Origin: an uncultured Pelagibacteraceae bacterium
Lineage (GTDB): Bacteria > Pseudomonadota > Alphaproteobacteria > Pelagibacterales > Pelagibacteraceae
Reading direction: 5' to 3'
NCBI GenBank assembly: GCA_902615975.1
Contig: CACMRC010000001.1
Coordinates: 124,001 to 188,000 of the forward strand
DNA length: 64,000 nt
Below the pieces are notes generated by a model. That model made no database searches. It was not told the DNA's origin and saw only the letters and a list, made by a program, of their open reading frames with translations. Below, in pieces: positions 33,807 to 42,291 of the stretch. The translations under genes and the position numbers were made by a program. Each line of letters opens with the position of its first letter. Within the stretch, counting starts at the first letter, position 1.

Positions 33807-35263
33807 AATAATTTATCTAAAACCTTCGCTGAAGATAGAACACCTGGAACGCCAGCCCCAGGATGTGTACCCGCTCCAACAAAGTACAAACCATCATATA
33901 TTTCTGATTTATTATGAAATCTAAAGTATGCGGATTGTGTAAATTTAGGTTGAATTGAAAACCCTGACCCAAATTTTGTATTTAACTCTTTTTCAAAGTA
34001 ATCAGGCGTTAGATAAAAATCTTCAACTATATTGTTCTTAAGATCTGGCATTAAGTCTTTTTCCATTTTTTCAATTACAAGATTTTTCATTTTTTCACCT
34101 TCAGTTTCCCAATTTATTTTTGACTGTTTGTTAGGAACAGGCACTAACACATAAAAACAATCATTCCCTTCTGGGGCCATAGTTTTATCAGTTGCTGTAG
34201 GTCTGTGAAGGTAATAGCTAATATCATTATTTAATTTTTTCTCATCAAATATGTCATCAAGATGTTCTTTGTACTTGTTTCCAAACTTTATAGTATGATG
34301 TTCAACATTCTCATAAATTTTTTTTGTTCCAAAATAGTAAACAAATAAACCCATAGAATATTCCATTCGATTTTTTTTCCAATTAAACAACATGGAATTC
34401 TTGTTGCTTTTGCTTAACATTTTTTCATAAAATGCAGGTGGATCAGCGTTACAAACAACATTATCTGCACCAATTTCATTTCCATTATTTAATTTTACAC
34501 CACTTATTTTATTATTTTTTGTCATAATTTCAGTTACTTCACTGTTTTTTATTATTTCAATACCAACTTCATTCATTAACTTTTCAAAACCTTTAATTAT
34601 ATTTCCTGTTCCTCCAACTGAATAATGTATTCCCCATTTTTTTTCTAAATAAAGAATTAACCCATAAATAGAAGTGGTGGTAAAAGGATTTCCCCCAACT
34701 AGTAAAGGATGCATGCTAAGCATTCTTCTCAATTTCTCATTTTTAATATAAGATGAAACAAGTGAGTAAACTGATTTATAACTTTTGAGTTTTAATAGAG
34801 CAGGCAATTGTTGCATCATTACAAAAGGTTTATCAAATGGTACATCTGCAAGTTCTAAAAAACCTTTATCAAATATTTTTTTTGTAAAATTAACTAATTT
34901 TTCATATCCATCTACATCTTCTTTGCTAAGCTTTTCAATTTGATCTTTCATCTCTATTTCGTCACCTGAATAGTTAAATTTAGTTTTGTCCTCAAAAATA
35001 AATTGGTACCAAATTTTAAGTGGAGTTAGTTCTATATAATTTTTTGGATCTTTATTGAATAACTCAAACAATTCATTAATTAAATAGGGCGCAGTAATTA
35101 CTGTTGGCCCTGCATCATATATAAATCCATTTCTTTTAAAGACCCTAGCTCTACCACCTAGGTCTGGGTGCTTTTCTATTAATTTTACTTTATGTCCTTT
35201 TGCCTTAAGTCTTAGCGCTGCTGCGATCCCACCAAATCCTGATCCAATAACAATAGAGTTCAT
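33803..35263 (-). CDS. crtI: Phytoene desaturase
   Basis: MNSIVIGSGFGGIAAALRLKAKGHKVKLIEKHPDLGGRARVFKRNGFIYDAGPTVITAP; C-terminal GLYFVGAGTHPGAGVPGVLSSAK. Confidence 0.97.
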   Translation of the reverse strand: MNSIVIGSGFGGIAAALRLKAKGHKVKLIEKHPDLGGRARVFKRNGFIYDAGPTVITAPYLINELFELFNKDPKNYIELTPLKIWYQFIFEDKTKFNYSGDEIEMKDQIEKLSKEDVDGYEKLVNFTKKIFDKGFLELADVPFDKPFVMMQQLPALLKLKSYKSVYSLVSSYIKNEKLRRMLSMHPLLVGGNPFTTTSIYGLILYLEKKWGIHYSVGGTGNIIKGFEKLMNEVGIEIIKNSEVTEIMTKNNKISGVKLNNGNEIGADNVVCNADPPAFYEKMLSKSNKNSMLFNWKKNRMEYSMGLFVYYFGTKKIYENVEHHTIKFGNKYKEHLDDIFDEKKLNNDISYYLHRPTATDKTMAPEGNDCFYVLVPVPNKQSKINWETEGEKMKNLVIEKMEKDLMPDLKNNIVEDFYLTPDYFEKELNTKFGSGFSIQPKFTQSAYFRFHNKSEIYDGLYFVGAGTHPGAGVPGVLSSAKVLDKLF

Positions 35264-35302
35264 TTTAATAATTTATAGCTTTTTTGAAAAATTGTAAGTG
35301 TA

Positions 35303-35800
35303 TTATGAGTTAATTTTTTTTAACTCTTCTTTAGTTTCATCTAAATTTTTTTGAAACACAGCATTTAATTTTGACTTGTCTACAGATGTAGTTATTATTT
35401 TTTTAACTGAGTCGACAGCAATCTTTATTGATGCGTCCTTAATTTCTTTTAAAGCCGCTTCTTTCATTTGACTTATTTTATTTTCAGTTAAATTTTTTTT
35501 AATTTCCGATGATTTATGAAACTTATCATTCATCTCAATTATTAATCTATCTGCATCTTTTTTAGCGTTCTCAAGAATTTCGTTGCTAACAGACTGAGCT
35601 GTATCTAATTTTTTTTGCGAGTTATCTAATAGTGTTTTTGCCTCTGTTCTTAATTTTTCACTTTCATCAATTTCATTTTTAATGTCAGATATCATTTTAT
35701 CTAACATTTCAGAAATTTTTTGAGGAATTTTAAGGTAAATTAACGCTCCAAAAAAAATAATAAATGATACGGCTACCCAAAATGTTGCATCAATTGCCAT
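35303..35800 (-). CDS. atpF: F0F1 ATP synthase subunit b
   Basis: MAIDATFWVAVSFIIFFGALIYLKIPQKISEMLDK then coiled-coil; ORF start trimmed from 35839 to the internal ATG at 35800. Confidence 0.9.
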   Translation of the reverse strand: MAIDATFWVAVSFIIFFGALIYLKIPQKISEMLDKMISDIKNEIDESEKLRTEAKTLLDNSQKKLDTAQSVSNEILENAKKDADRLIIEMNDKFHKSSEIKKNLTENKISQMKEAALKEIKDASIKIAVDSVKKIITTSVDKSKLNAVFQKNLDETKEELKKINS

Positions 35801-36380
35801 AGTATTTATCTCCATTTCTTTTAGATAGATCGTCAACAATTGCAGATATACTACTATTATTTACTTCAGCTCCAATTAGTTTTTGCAATAACTCAGATGA
35901 AGTCTCAATAGCAATTTTATTTATTTTATCTGGCGCATTTTTTCTTAATGCATCTATTTCTTTTTCAGCCTCAGCAATTTCATTATTAATTTGCTTATCA
36001 AGCACTTCTCTTTTTGCACCAATGTCTTTTAGTGCTTTTTCTCTTGCTTGATTGAAAATACTATTAGCCTCAAGTTTGCTTTCAGATATAATTTCATCGT
36101 ATTCTTTTAGTTTTGCATCACTATCTTCTCTATGTTTCTCAGCAGCCTCAATATTTTCTAATATTTGAGATTTTCTCGATTCCAAGTTGTTACTAATTTT
36201 TGGTAGTATTAGTTTAGATAAAACTAAATACATAATACCAAAAGTAAGTATTAGCCAAAAAATTTGAGAAACCCAAAACTCTGGATTTAATTGAGGCATA
36301 CCTCCGCTTTCAGCTGCAAAAGCTTCTTTAATAAAAAAGAAGCTAAAAAATATTGACTGAAAATATATTTTTTTAACCAT
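35790..36380 (-). CDS. F0F1 ATP synthase subunit b'
   Basis: GGMPQLNPEFWVSQIFWLILTFGIMYLVLSKLILPKISNNLESRK; start trimmed from 36395 to 36380. Confidence 0.9.
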   Translation of the reverse strand: MVKKIYFQSIFFSFFFIKEAFAAESGGMPQLNPEFWVSQIFWLILTFGIMYLVLSKLILPKISNNLESRKSQILENIEAAEKHREDSDAKLKEYDEIISESKLEANSIFNQAREKALKDIGAKREVLDKQINNEIAEAEKEIDALRKNAPDKINKIAIETSSELLQKLIGAEVNNSSISAIVDDLSKRNGDKYYGN

Positions 36381-36384
36381 CAAT

Positions 36385-36612
36385 TTAAAATGCAAAGAGA
36401 ATGATTAACGCAACTACCAATCCGAATAATCCTGTAGCTTCTGCAAGTGCAAAACCTAAAAGTAAGTTAGGAAATTGTTTTTGTGCTGCCGATGGATTTC
36501 TCATTGCACCAGACAAATAATTTCCAAAAATTATTCCAATACCAACACCGGCTCCAGCTAAAGCAATTGCTGCTAAACCTGCTCCGATCATTTTTGCTGC
36601 TTCTAATTCCAT
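36385..36612 (-). CDS. atpE: F0F1 ATP synthase subunit c
   Basis: 75-aa two-helix hairpin; GAGLAAIALAGAGVGIGIIFGNYLSGAMRNPSAA, FALAEATGLFGLVVALIILF. Confidence 0.98.
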   Translation of the reverse strand: MELEAAKMIGAGLAAIALAGAGVGIGIIFGNYLSGAMRNPSAAQKQFPNLLLGFALAEATGLFGLVVALIILFAF

Positions 36613-36629
36613 TATATCCTCCTCTGTTA

Positions 36630-37364
36630 TTAATGGTGTAAATTTAATGCATCATTTAAATAGATGCAGGTTAAAATTGCAAAAACATAAGCTTGAAGAA
36701 AAGCAACTAAGATCTCCAAACCAGTTAACGCAACCGAAAAACTTAGTGGAAGCCACCCACCAACTATTCCAAGGCTAATTACAAAGCCTCCGAAAACTTT
36801 CATCATTGTATGACCAGCCATCATATTCGCAAATAATCTAACTGATAAACTTATAGGTCTACTTAAATAAGAAATAATTTCTATAACAACAATTAAAGGG
36901 AGTAATACTGCAGGCACTCCACTTGGAACAAATAATTTTAAATACCCAAATCCATGTTTAATAAACCCAATTACAGTCACTCCAATAAATATAAATGCTG
37001 CGAGCACAAATGTTACAATGATATGACTGGTTACAGTAAAAGTATAAGGTATCATTCCAAACATGTTACAAAATAAAACAAACATGAATAGAGAAAATAT
37101 AAATGCGAAATATGGTTTAGCTTTTGATCCAGCTGTATCGCTAATCATTTTAGATACAAAGGTATAGCTAAGTTCTGCTAATAATTGAATTTTGTTTGGT
37201 AGTATTGAATTTTTTTTTGATCCTAAATTAAAGACTAACAAAATAGATACAGTACTTAAAATCATAAACAAACTTGCATTCGTAAATGATATGTCAAATG
37301 CTCCAACTTTAATTTCAGGTCCAATTCTATAAACGTCGAATTGAGACATAGGATTTGCTGCCAT
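36630..37364 (-). CDS. atpB: F0F1 ATP synthase subunit a
   Basis: FCNMFGMIPYTFTVTSHI, SLSVRLFANMMAGHTMMKV, LEILVAFLQAYVFAILTCIYLNDAL. Confidence 0.98.
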   Translation of the reverse strand: MAANPMSQFDVYRIGPEIKVGAFDISFTNASLFMILSTVSILLVFNLGSKKNSILPNKIQLLAELSYTFVSKMISDTAGSKAKPYFAFIFSLFMFVLFCNMFGMIPYTFTVTSHIIVTFVLAAFIFIGVTVIGFIKHGFGYLKLFVPSGVPAVLLPLIVVIEIISYLSRPISLSVRLFANMMAGHTMMKVFGGFVISLGIVGGWLPLSFSVALTGLEILVAFLQAYVFAILTCIYLNDALNLHH

Positions 37365-37373
37365 AATACTTAT

Positions 37374-37649
37374 TTATTTTTGCATTTTTTTTGCAGATCT
37401 AATCACATTGGTTATTCCAGCAACTACACCAACAAAAAAAAATATTAATATAAACCAGGGTTTAGTACCAAAGGTCTTGTCAAAAATAAACCCAATAATT
37501 GTCCCCACAGCCACTGCAGAAACAAGTTCTGTGCTCAATTTGAATGCAGTTCCTATTGGTGATGGGTCATTCTTCTTATTGTAGAGATTTTTCTTTGAAA
37601 TCTTGCTTTTTGCAATCTCTAAGCGAGTTTTGAAAGGGTCTTTTGGCAT
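37374..37649 (-). CDS. atpI: ATP synthase protein I (AtpI/AtpZ-like)
   Basis: Two TM helices, AVAVGTIIGFIFDKTFGTKPWFILIFFFVGVVAGITNVIR; upstream of atpB. Confidence 0.85.
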   Translation of the reverse strand: MPKDPFKTRLEIAKSKISKKNLYNKKNDPSPIGTAFKLSTELVSAVAVGTIIGFIFDKTFGTKPWFILIFFFVGVVAGITNVIRSAKKMQK

Positions 37650-37658
37650 TTATATAGT

Positions 37659-40232
37659 TTAAGCAACCATACTCTCTGCTTTTTGTAAATCAACAGCCAC
37701 AAGCTGACTAATTCCTTTTTGAGGCATAGTTACCCCATATAGTCTATTCATTTTTGACATAGTTAATGCATGATGAGTTACAATTATGAATTTGGTGTTG
37801 GTGATTTTAATTAGTTCTTCAAGTAAACTACAAAATCTTGTTACGTTAGCATCATCAAGCGGTGCATCAACCTCATCCAATACACATATAGGTGAAGGGT
37901 TTGTTAAAAATACTGCAAAGATTAATGAGAGGGCAGTCAACGCTTGCTCACCTCCAGATAACAAAGTTATAGATTGAAGTCTTTTTCCTGGAGGACTAAC
38001 CAACATTTCTAAACCCGCTTCAAGTGGATCATCAGAGTCCACCAATTCTAGTTTGGCATTTCCACCATTGAAAAGTTTTGTATAAACTTCATTAAATTTT
38101 CTATTAACTTTTTCAAAAGCTTCAATTAATCTTTCTCTCCCTTTTTGATTAAGTTCGTTGATACTATCTTTCAGTTTCACGATAGCAGTAACAAGGTCGG
38201 TACGATCTTGTTCCATTTTTTTTATCTCTTCTTCATATTTACTTGTTTCTTCATCTGCTTTTAAATTTACAGATCCTAATTTTTCTCTTTCTTGTTTTTT
38301 CTTGTCTAAAGCATCTTCTTGATCAACTGGGTTTGGAAGCTCTTCTACTCCGTTTAAATTTGAATTTTCCAAAATATTATCTTCATTCAAATTTAACTCA
38401 GAACTAATTCTATCAAGGAGATCACTTTTTCTTTTTTGCAGGCCTTCAATTGTAGCTCCTGAGCTTGCTTTTCTCTCTCTGATTTGAATCGATTGTTCTT
38501 GAATTTCATTTAATTGTGTTCTTAACATTTCAATTTTTTGGTCTGTTTCATCTATTATCGCTTCATTATCAATTTTTTCTTTATCTGAAATTCTTAAATT
38601 TTCTGAAATTTGACCTTTTCTTTCAGCCTGTATTCTAGGTTGGTTTTCTAAATCACTTAATTGTTTTGATAATTTTTCTTTTCTTTGTGTTAGTTCATTA
38701 ACCATTTTTTCTGAGTTAGTTAGTAAATTTTTCCAACTTTCAATTTCTGTTTCAATGGTTTTAATTCTCTCATTTCTTTTTAGAGACTCATTTTTAATTG
38801 ATTGATTTTTACTATATGCATCAGCATATTTTTCTTGAAGTAATTTTATATTTTTTGATTTTTCACCAACTCCTAATAATTCACTTCTAGATCTCTCATT
38901 TTTTAAATCATTTAAAAAACTATCTAACTCCATATTACATCTATCTAGAAGTGTTACTGCTTGATTTATTTCGTTACTGTCTATTAATTCTTTTACCCTT
39001 GATATTGTATTTTTTATATTTTTTATTGGACCAACACTTATATTTACAGTTTCTTCAGCTAAATTATTTACAACTTCATCAACAGCTTTTTGTTCTTCTT
39101 TTAGTTTATTTTTTGCACTTTCTAACTCTTCATTAGATAATTTTTCTGTTTCAAAATATTTCGAGTCTGTCTCAATTAATTCAGTTTTTTCTTCCTTCAA
39201 TCTTTTTTCATTTGAGTTAGCGTCTATAATAATCCCTTTTTCTCTTGTGATATCATCATCAAGTGTTTGAATTGATTTTTTGATGCTTTCTATCTCATCT
39301 TGAATTCTAGTATTTTCCTCATCTAAACTTTGAAGTTCTAGATTAAGTCTTTGTATCCTAGATAAATTTTCTATATTTTTCTCTCTCAATGGATTTACTT
39401 TATCTGTAAAAGTTTTAATTGAATTTTCTAATTCAGATATTTTGTTATTAAATCCTTCCACTTCTCCTTCTGCCTCAGTATTTATTTCATTTTCTATTCT
39501 AATTTCTTTATCTATTTCTAGTAATTTTAAATAATATAAACCTGCTTCAATTTTTTTAATTTGATCTGAAATTAGTTTGTATTTTGTTGCCTCTTCAGCT
39601 TGTTTTTGAAGATTTGCTAATTGTTTTTCTTGCTGTCTTCTTAATTCATCTGCTCTTTTTAAATTATTCTCAGCCGCACCTAATCTTAATTCAGCCTCAT
39701 GTCTTCTAACGTGTAAACCAGATATTCCTGCAGCTTCTTCTAAAATAGCCCTCCTATCTGTTGGTTTCGCAGTTACTAATGCACCTATTCTTCCTTGGCT
39801 AATCATAGATGGAGAGTGTGCACCAGTCGAAAGATCTGCAAAAAACATTTGTGCATCTTTTGCTCTTACTTCTTTATCATTAATGTAAAATTTAGATCCT
39901 CTATCTTTTTCTATTTTTCTTCTAACTTGTATTTGCTCTAATTCACGGTATTGGATAGGGCCTTCTTTATCTTTGTTTTCAACTTCGATTGATACTTCTG
40001 CAATATTTTTTGATGCTTTATTGGATGTTCCTGAAAATATAACATCCTCCATACCAGATCCACGCATACTTTTTGCAGACGTCTCACCCATTACCCATCT
40101 TAAAGATTCTACAATGTTAGATTTCCCACAGCCGTTAGGACCCACTATACCTGTAAGACCATCCTCAATTAAGAAGTTGGTTTTTTCAGCAAAAGATTTA
40201 AATCCGTTTAATTGGATTTTCTTAAACTCCAT
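37659..40232 (-). CDS. smc: Chromosome segregation protein SMC (short, 857 aa)
   Basis: IVGPNGCGKSNIVESLRWVMGE Walker A; ISQGRIGALVTAKPTDRRAILEEAAGISGLHVRRHEAE; LLSGGEQALTALSLIFAV signature; CVLDEVDAPLDDANV Walker B. Confidence 0.93.
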   Translation of the reverse strand: MEFKKIQLNGFKSFAEKTNFLIEDGLTGIVGPNGCGKSNIVESLRWVMGETSAKSMRGSGMEDVIFSGTSNKASKNIAEVSIEVENKDKEGPIQYRELEQIQVRRKIEKDRGSKFYINDKEVRAKDAQMFFADLSTGAHSPSMISQGRIGALVTAKPTDRRAILEEAAGISGLHVRRHEAELRLGAAENNLKRADELRRQQEKQLANLQKQAEEATKYKLISDQIKKIEAGLYYLKLLEIDKEIRIENEINTEAEGEVEGFNNKISELENSIKTFTDKVNPLREKNIENLSRIQRLNLELQSLDEENTRIQDEIESIKKSIQTLDDDITREKGIIIDANSNEKRLKEEKTELIETDSKYFETEKLSNEELESAKNKLKEEQKAVDEVVNNLAEETVNISVGPIKNIKNTISRVKELIDSNEINQAVTLLDRCNMELDSFLNDLKNERSRSELLGVGEKSKNIKLLQEKYADAYSKNQSIKNESLKRNERIKTIETEIESWKNLLTNSEKMVNELTQRKEKLSKQLSDLENQPRIQAERKGQISENLRISDKEKIDNEAIIDETDQKIEMLRTQLNEIQEQSIQIRERKASSGATIEGLQKRKSDLLDRISSELNLNEDNILENSNLNGVEELPNPVDQEDALDKKKQEREKLGSVNLKADEETSKYEEEIKKMEQDRTDLVTAIVKLKDSINELNQKGRERLIEAFEKVNRKFNEVYTKLFNGGNAKLELVDSDDPLEAGLEMLVSPPGKRLQSITLLSGGEQALTALSLIFAVFLTNPSPICVLDEVDAPLDDANVTRFCSLLEELIKITNTKFIIVTHHALTMSKMNRLYGVTMPQKGISQLVAVDLQKAESMVA

Positions 40233-40240
40233 GCACTAAC

Positions 40241-40819
40241 TTATATCAGTTTTTCTAATGCTTTTTTCAAATTTTTATAATTTAAAGTTTTTTCGAATTT
40301 TTCGTCGTTAATAATTATCGTAGGAGTTGCGTTTACTTTGAAGTTCTTTGCTCCATCGATTCGATCGTTTAATACAAAATCTTCAATTTCCTTATTATTT
40401 ATACAAGTATCAAAATTAATACTAAATCCTTCACCTTTTAAAAATTTTTGTAAATTCTTATTTGCCTCCTGTATCGAACTTCCCTTTACCCATTTTTGTT
40501 GATTAGCATATAAACTTTCAAGGATATCCGACCTTCCATCATTCTTACACTGAGAAACTTTAGATGCATTAAAGGCCGCTATGTCTAATGGAAAATGTCT
40601 AAATTCTATTTTAGCGAGTCCAGTATCAAGATACTCTTCCTTTAATTGAGGATAAACATTTTTATGAAAATTAGCACAATGACTACAAGTTAATGATTCA
40701 AAAGCTATAATAGTTATTTTTGCATCTTTGTTACCGACAGTTATCCTTTTAATTTCCTCAGCCTGTACATTTAAGACTGTAGAAAAAAATATTAATATTA
40801 AGAATATAATTTTTTTCAT
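40241..40819 (-). CDS. DsbA-family thioredoxin-fold protein, secreted
   Basis: Signal peptide; FESLTCSHCANFHKNVYPQLKEEY (CSHC), NATPTIIINDEKF. Confidence 0.9.
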   Translation of the reverse strand: MKKIIFLILIFFSTVLNVQAEEIKRITVGNKDAKITIIAFESLTCSHCANFHKNVYPQLKEEYLDTGLAKIEFRHFPLDIAAFNASKVSQCKNDGRSDILESLYANQQKWVKGSSIQEANKNLQKFLKGEGFSINFDTCINNKEIEDFVLNDRIDGAKNFKVNATPTIIINDEKFEKTLNYKNLKKALEKLI

Positions 40820-41304
40820 TTCTCTCTATAAACCCTGGTTAACTCTGTTAATGATTTTTTAATTTTTTCGTTTTTAACACCTTTAATCTTATCTTGATAT
40901 TTACTAATTGCCACATTTTTAACTTTTGTTTCACCTGAGCCCGTCATTTCATGTTCATCATCAAAACTTATGAATTTAAGCTTTTCAACAACAGAATATC
41001 CAAAAAAATTATTCATTTTATCTAAAATATCTTTTTTAGAATATTCTACGTCAACTTCATGTCCTCGCTTGACCATAACCACTAAGGTACTAACACCAAA
41101 TTTATTTGAATTTTTAAATGTTTTTGGATAGCAGATTTTAAATAATTCGCTTCCAACCAAATATTTCCAATTACTCAGCGTTTCTGAATATACATGACCT
41201 TTTTTATTTATTATTTTTTTGACATTTTTTGGCAAAGTGTCTTTGAAAGATCTTAATCCTTGAATGCTAGCGTTTCTCTGCTTAGTATTATTTTTAGATT
41301 GCAT
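40816..41304 (-). CDS. DUF721 (DciA-like) protein
   Basis: YSETLSNWKYLVGSELFKICYPKTF, VSTLVVMVKRGHEVDVEYSKKDILDKMNNFFGYSVVEKLKFI. Confidence 0.75.
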   Translation of the reverse strand: MQSKNNTKQRNASIQGLRSFKDTLPKNVKKIINKKGHVYSETLSNWKYLVGSELFKICYPKTFKNSNKFGVSTLVVMVKRGHEVDVEYSKKDILDKMNNFFGYSVVEKLKFISFDDEHEMTGSGETKVKNVAISKYQDKIKGVKNEKIKKSLTELTRVYREK

Positions 41305-42291
41305 ATGAAAGATCCAATAATAACAAAAAAAATTCTTAATTGGTATGATTTAAATAAAAGATCTTTACCTTGGAGAAAGAATGTTTCTCAAACAAAAAAG
41401 CAATACTACACTTTAATAAGTGAATTTATGTTGCAGCAAACCCAGGTTGCAACGGTAATACCTTACTTTAACAAATTTATAAAAAATATTCCCACAATAG
41501 AAAAATTATCTAAATATGATGATAAAAAATTAATTAAACTTTGGGAGGGTCTTGGATACTATTCAAGAGTAAGAAATTTAAAAAAAACAGCTCAAATAAT
41601 TGTTAAAAACTTTAATAAAAAAATACCTAGAAATTTTGTAGATTTAAAGTCTCTTCCAGGAATTGGAGATTATACAGCAAGTGCAATTTCTGCAATTGCA
41701 TTCAATGAACCAATAATTCCTCTAGATGGTAATATTGAAAGAGTACTAAAGAGATACTTATTTTTAAAAAAACAAGATCAAATAAAAAAAGAAAATTTAC
41801 ACGAGAAGAAAAAAATTTTTGGAACATCTATCAAAAGGTCTAGTGATTATGCTCAAGCATTAATGGAATTAGGGGCACTAATTTGTAAACCTATTAGTCC
41901 TAATTGTAAGAACTGTCCATTAGTAAAAAAATGCAAATCATTTAAAAATAAAAATTTTGATTTAGTAAAATTTAAAAAAAAAGATAAGGAAACTTTTTAT
42001 AAGCTAAATGTTTATAAAAAAAATAATCATTATTTATTAATCAAAAATAACAAATTTAATTTTTTGAAAAATTTTAATATCTTCCCGATGGAGGAAGTAA
42101 ATAATTCTAAAAATTTTGATAAAGATTTGAATTTTAAAATGTCTAATATGAGTATGAATATTAAAATTGAATTTAAAAATAAATATAATTTAAATAAAAA
42201 TAATTATTGGATTGATCCAACAAAGCTTCAAAATTATACACTGCCAACATTTACAAAAAAGATAGTTAAATTTCTAGAAAGTCATAAATGA
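41305..42291 (+). CDS. mutY: A/G-specific adenine glycosylase
   Basis: LNWYDLNKRSLPWRKN, FMLQQTQVATVIPYF, WEGLGYYSRVRNL, LPGIGDYTASAISAIAF, C-x6-C-x2-C-x5-C cluster (CKPISPNCKNCPLVKKC). Start trimmed to ATG 41305. Confidence 0.97.
   Translation: MKDPIITKKILNWYDLNKRSLPWRKNVSQTKKQYYTLISEFMLQQTQVATVIPYFNKFIKNIPTIEKLSKYDDKKLIKLWEGLGYYSRVRNLKKTAQIIVKNFNKKIPRNFVDLKSLPGIGDYTASAISAIAFNEPIIPLDGNIERVLKRYLFLKKQDQIKKENLHEKKKIFGTSIKRSSDYAQALMELGALICKPISPNCKNCPLVKKCKSFKNKNFDLVKFKKKDKETFYKLNVYKKNNHYLLIKNNKFNFLKNFNIFPMEEVNNSKNFDKDLNFKMSNMSMNIKIEFKNKYNLNKNNYWIDPTKLQNYTLPTFTKKIVKFLESHK

Noticed and set aside
37786-40239. Plus-strand ORFs 37786..37977, 38951..39136 and 39973..40239
   Set aside because: Antisense to smc; the hydrophobic composition is an artefact of reading a charged coiled-coil gene in reverse.
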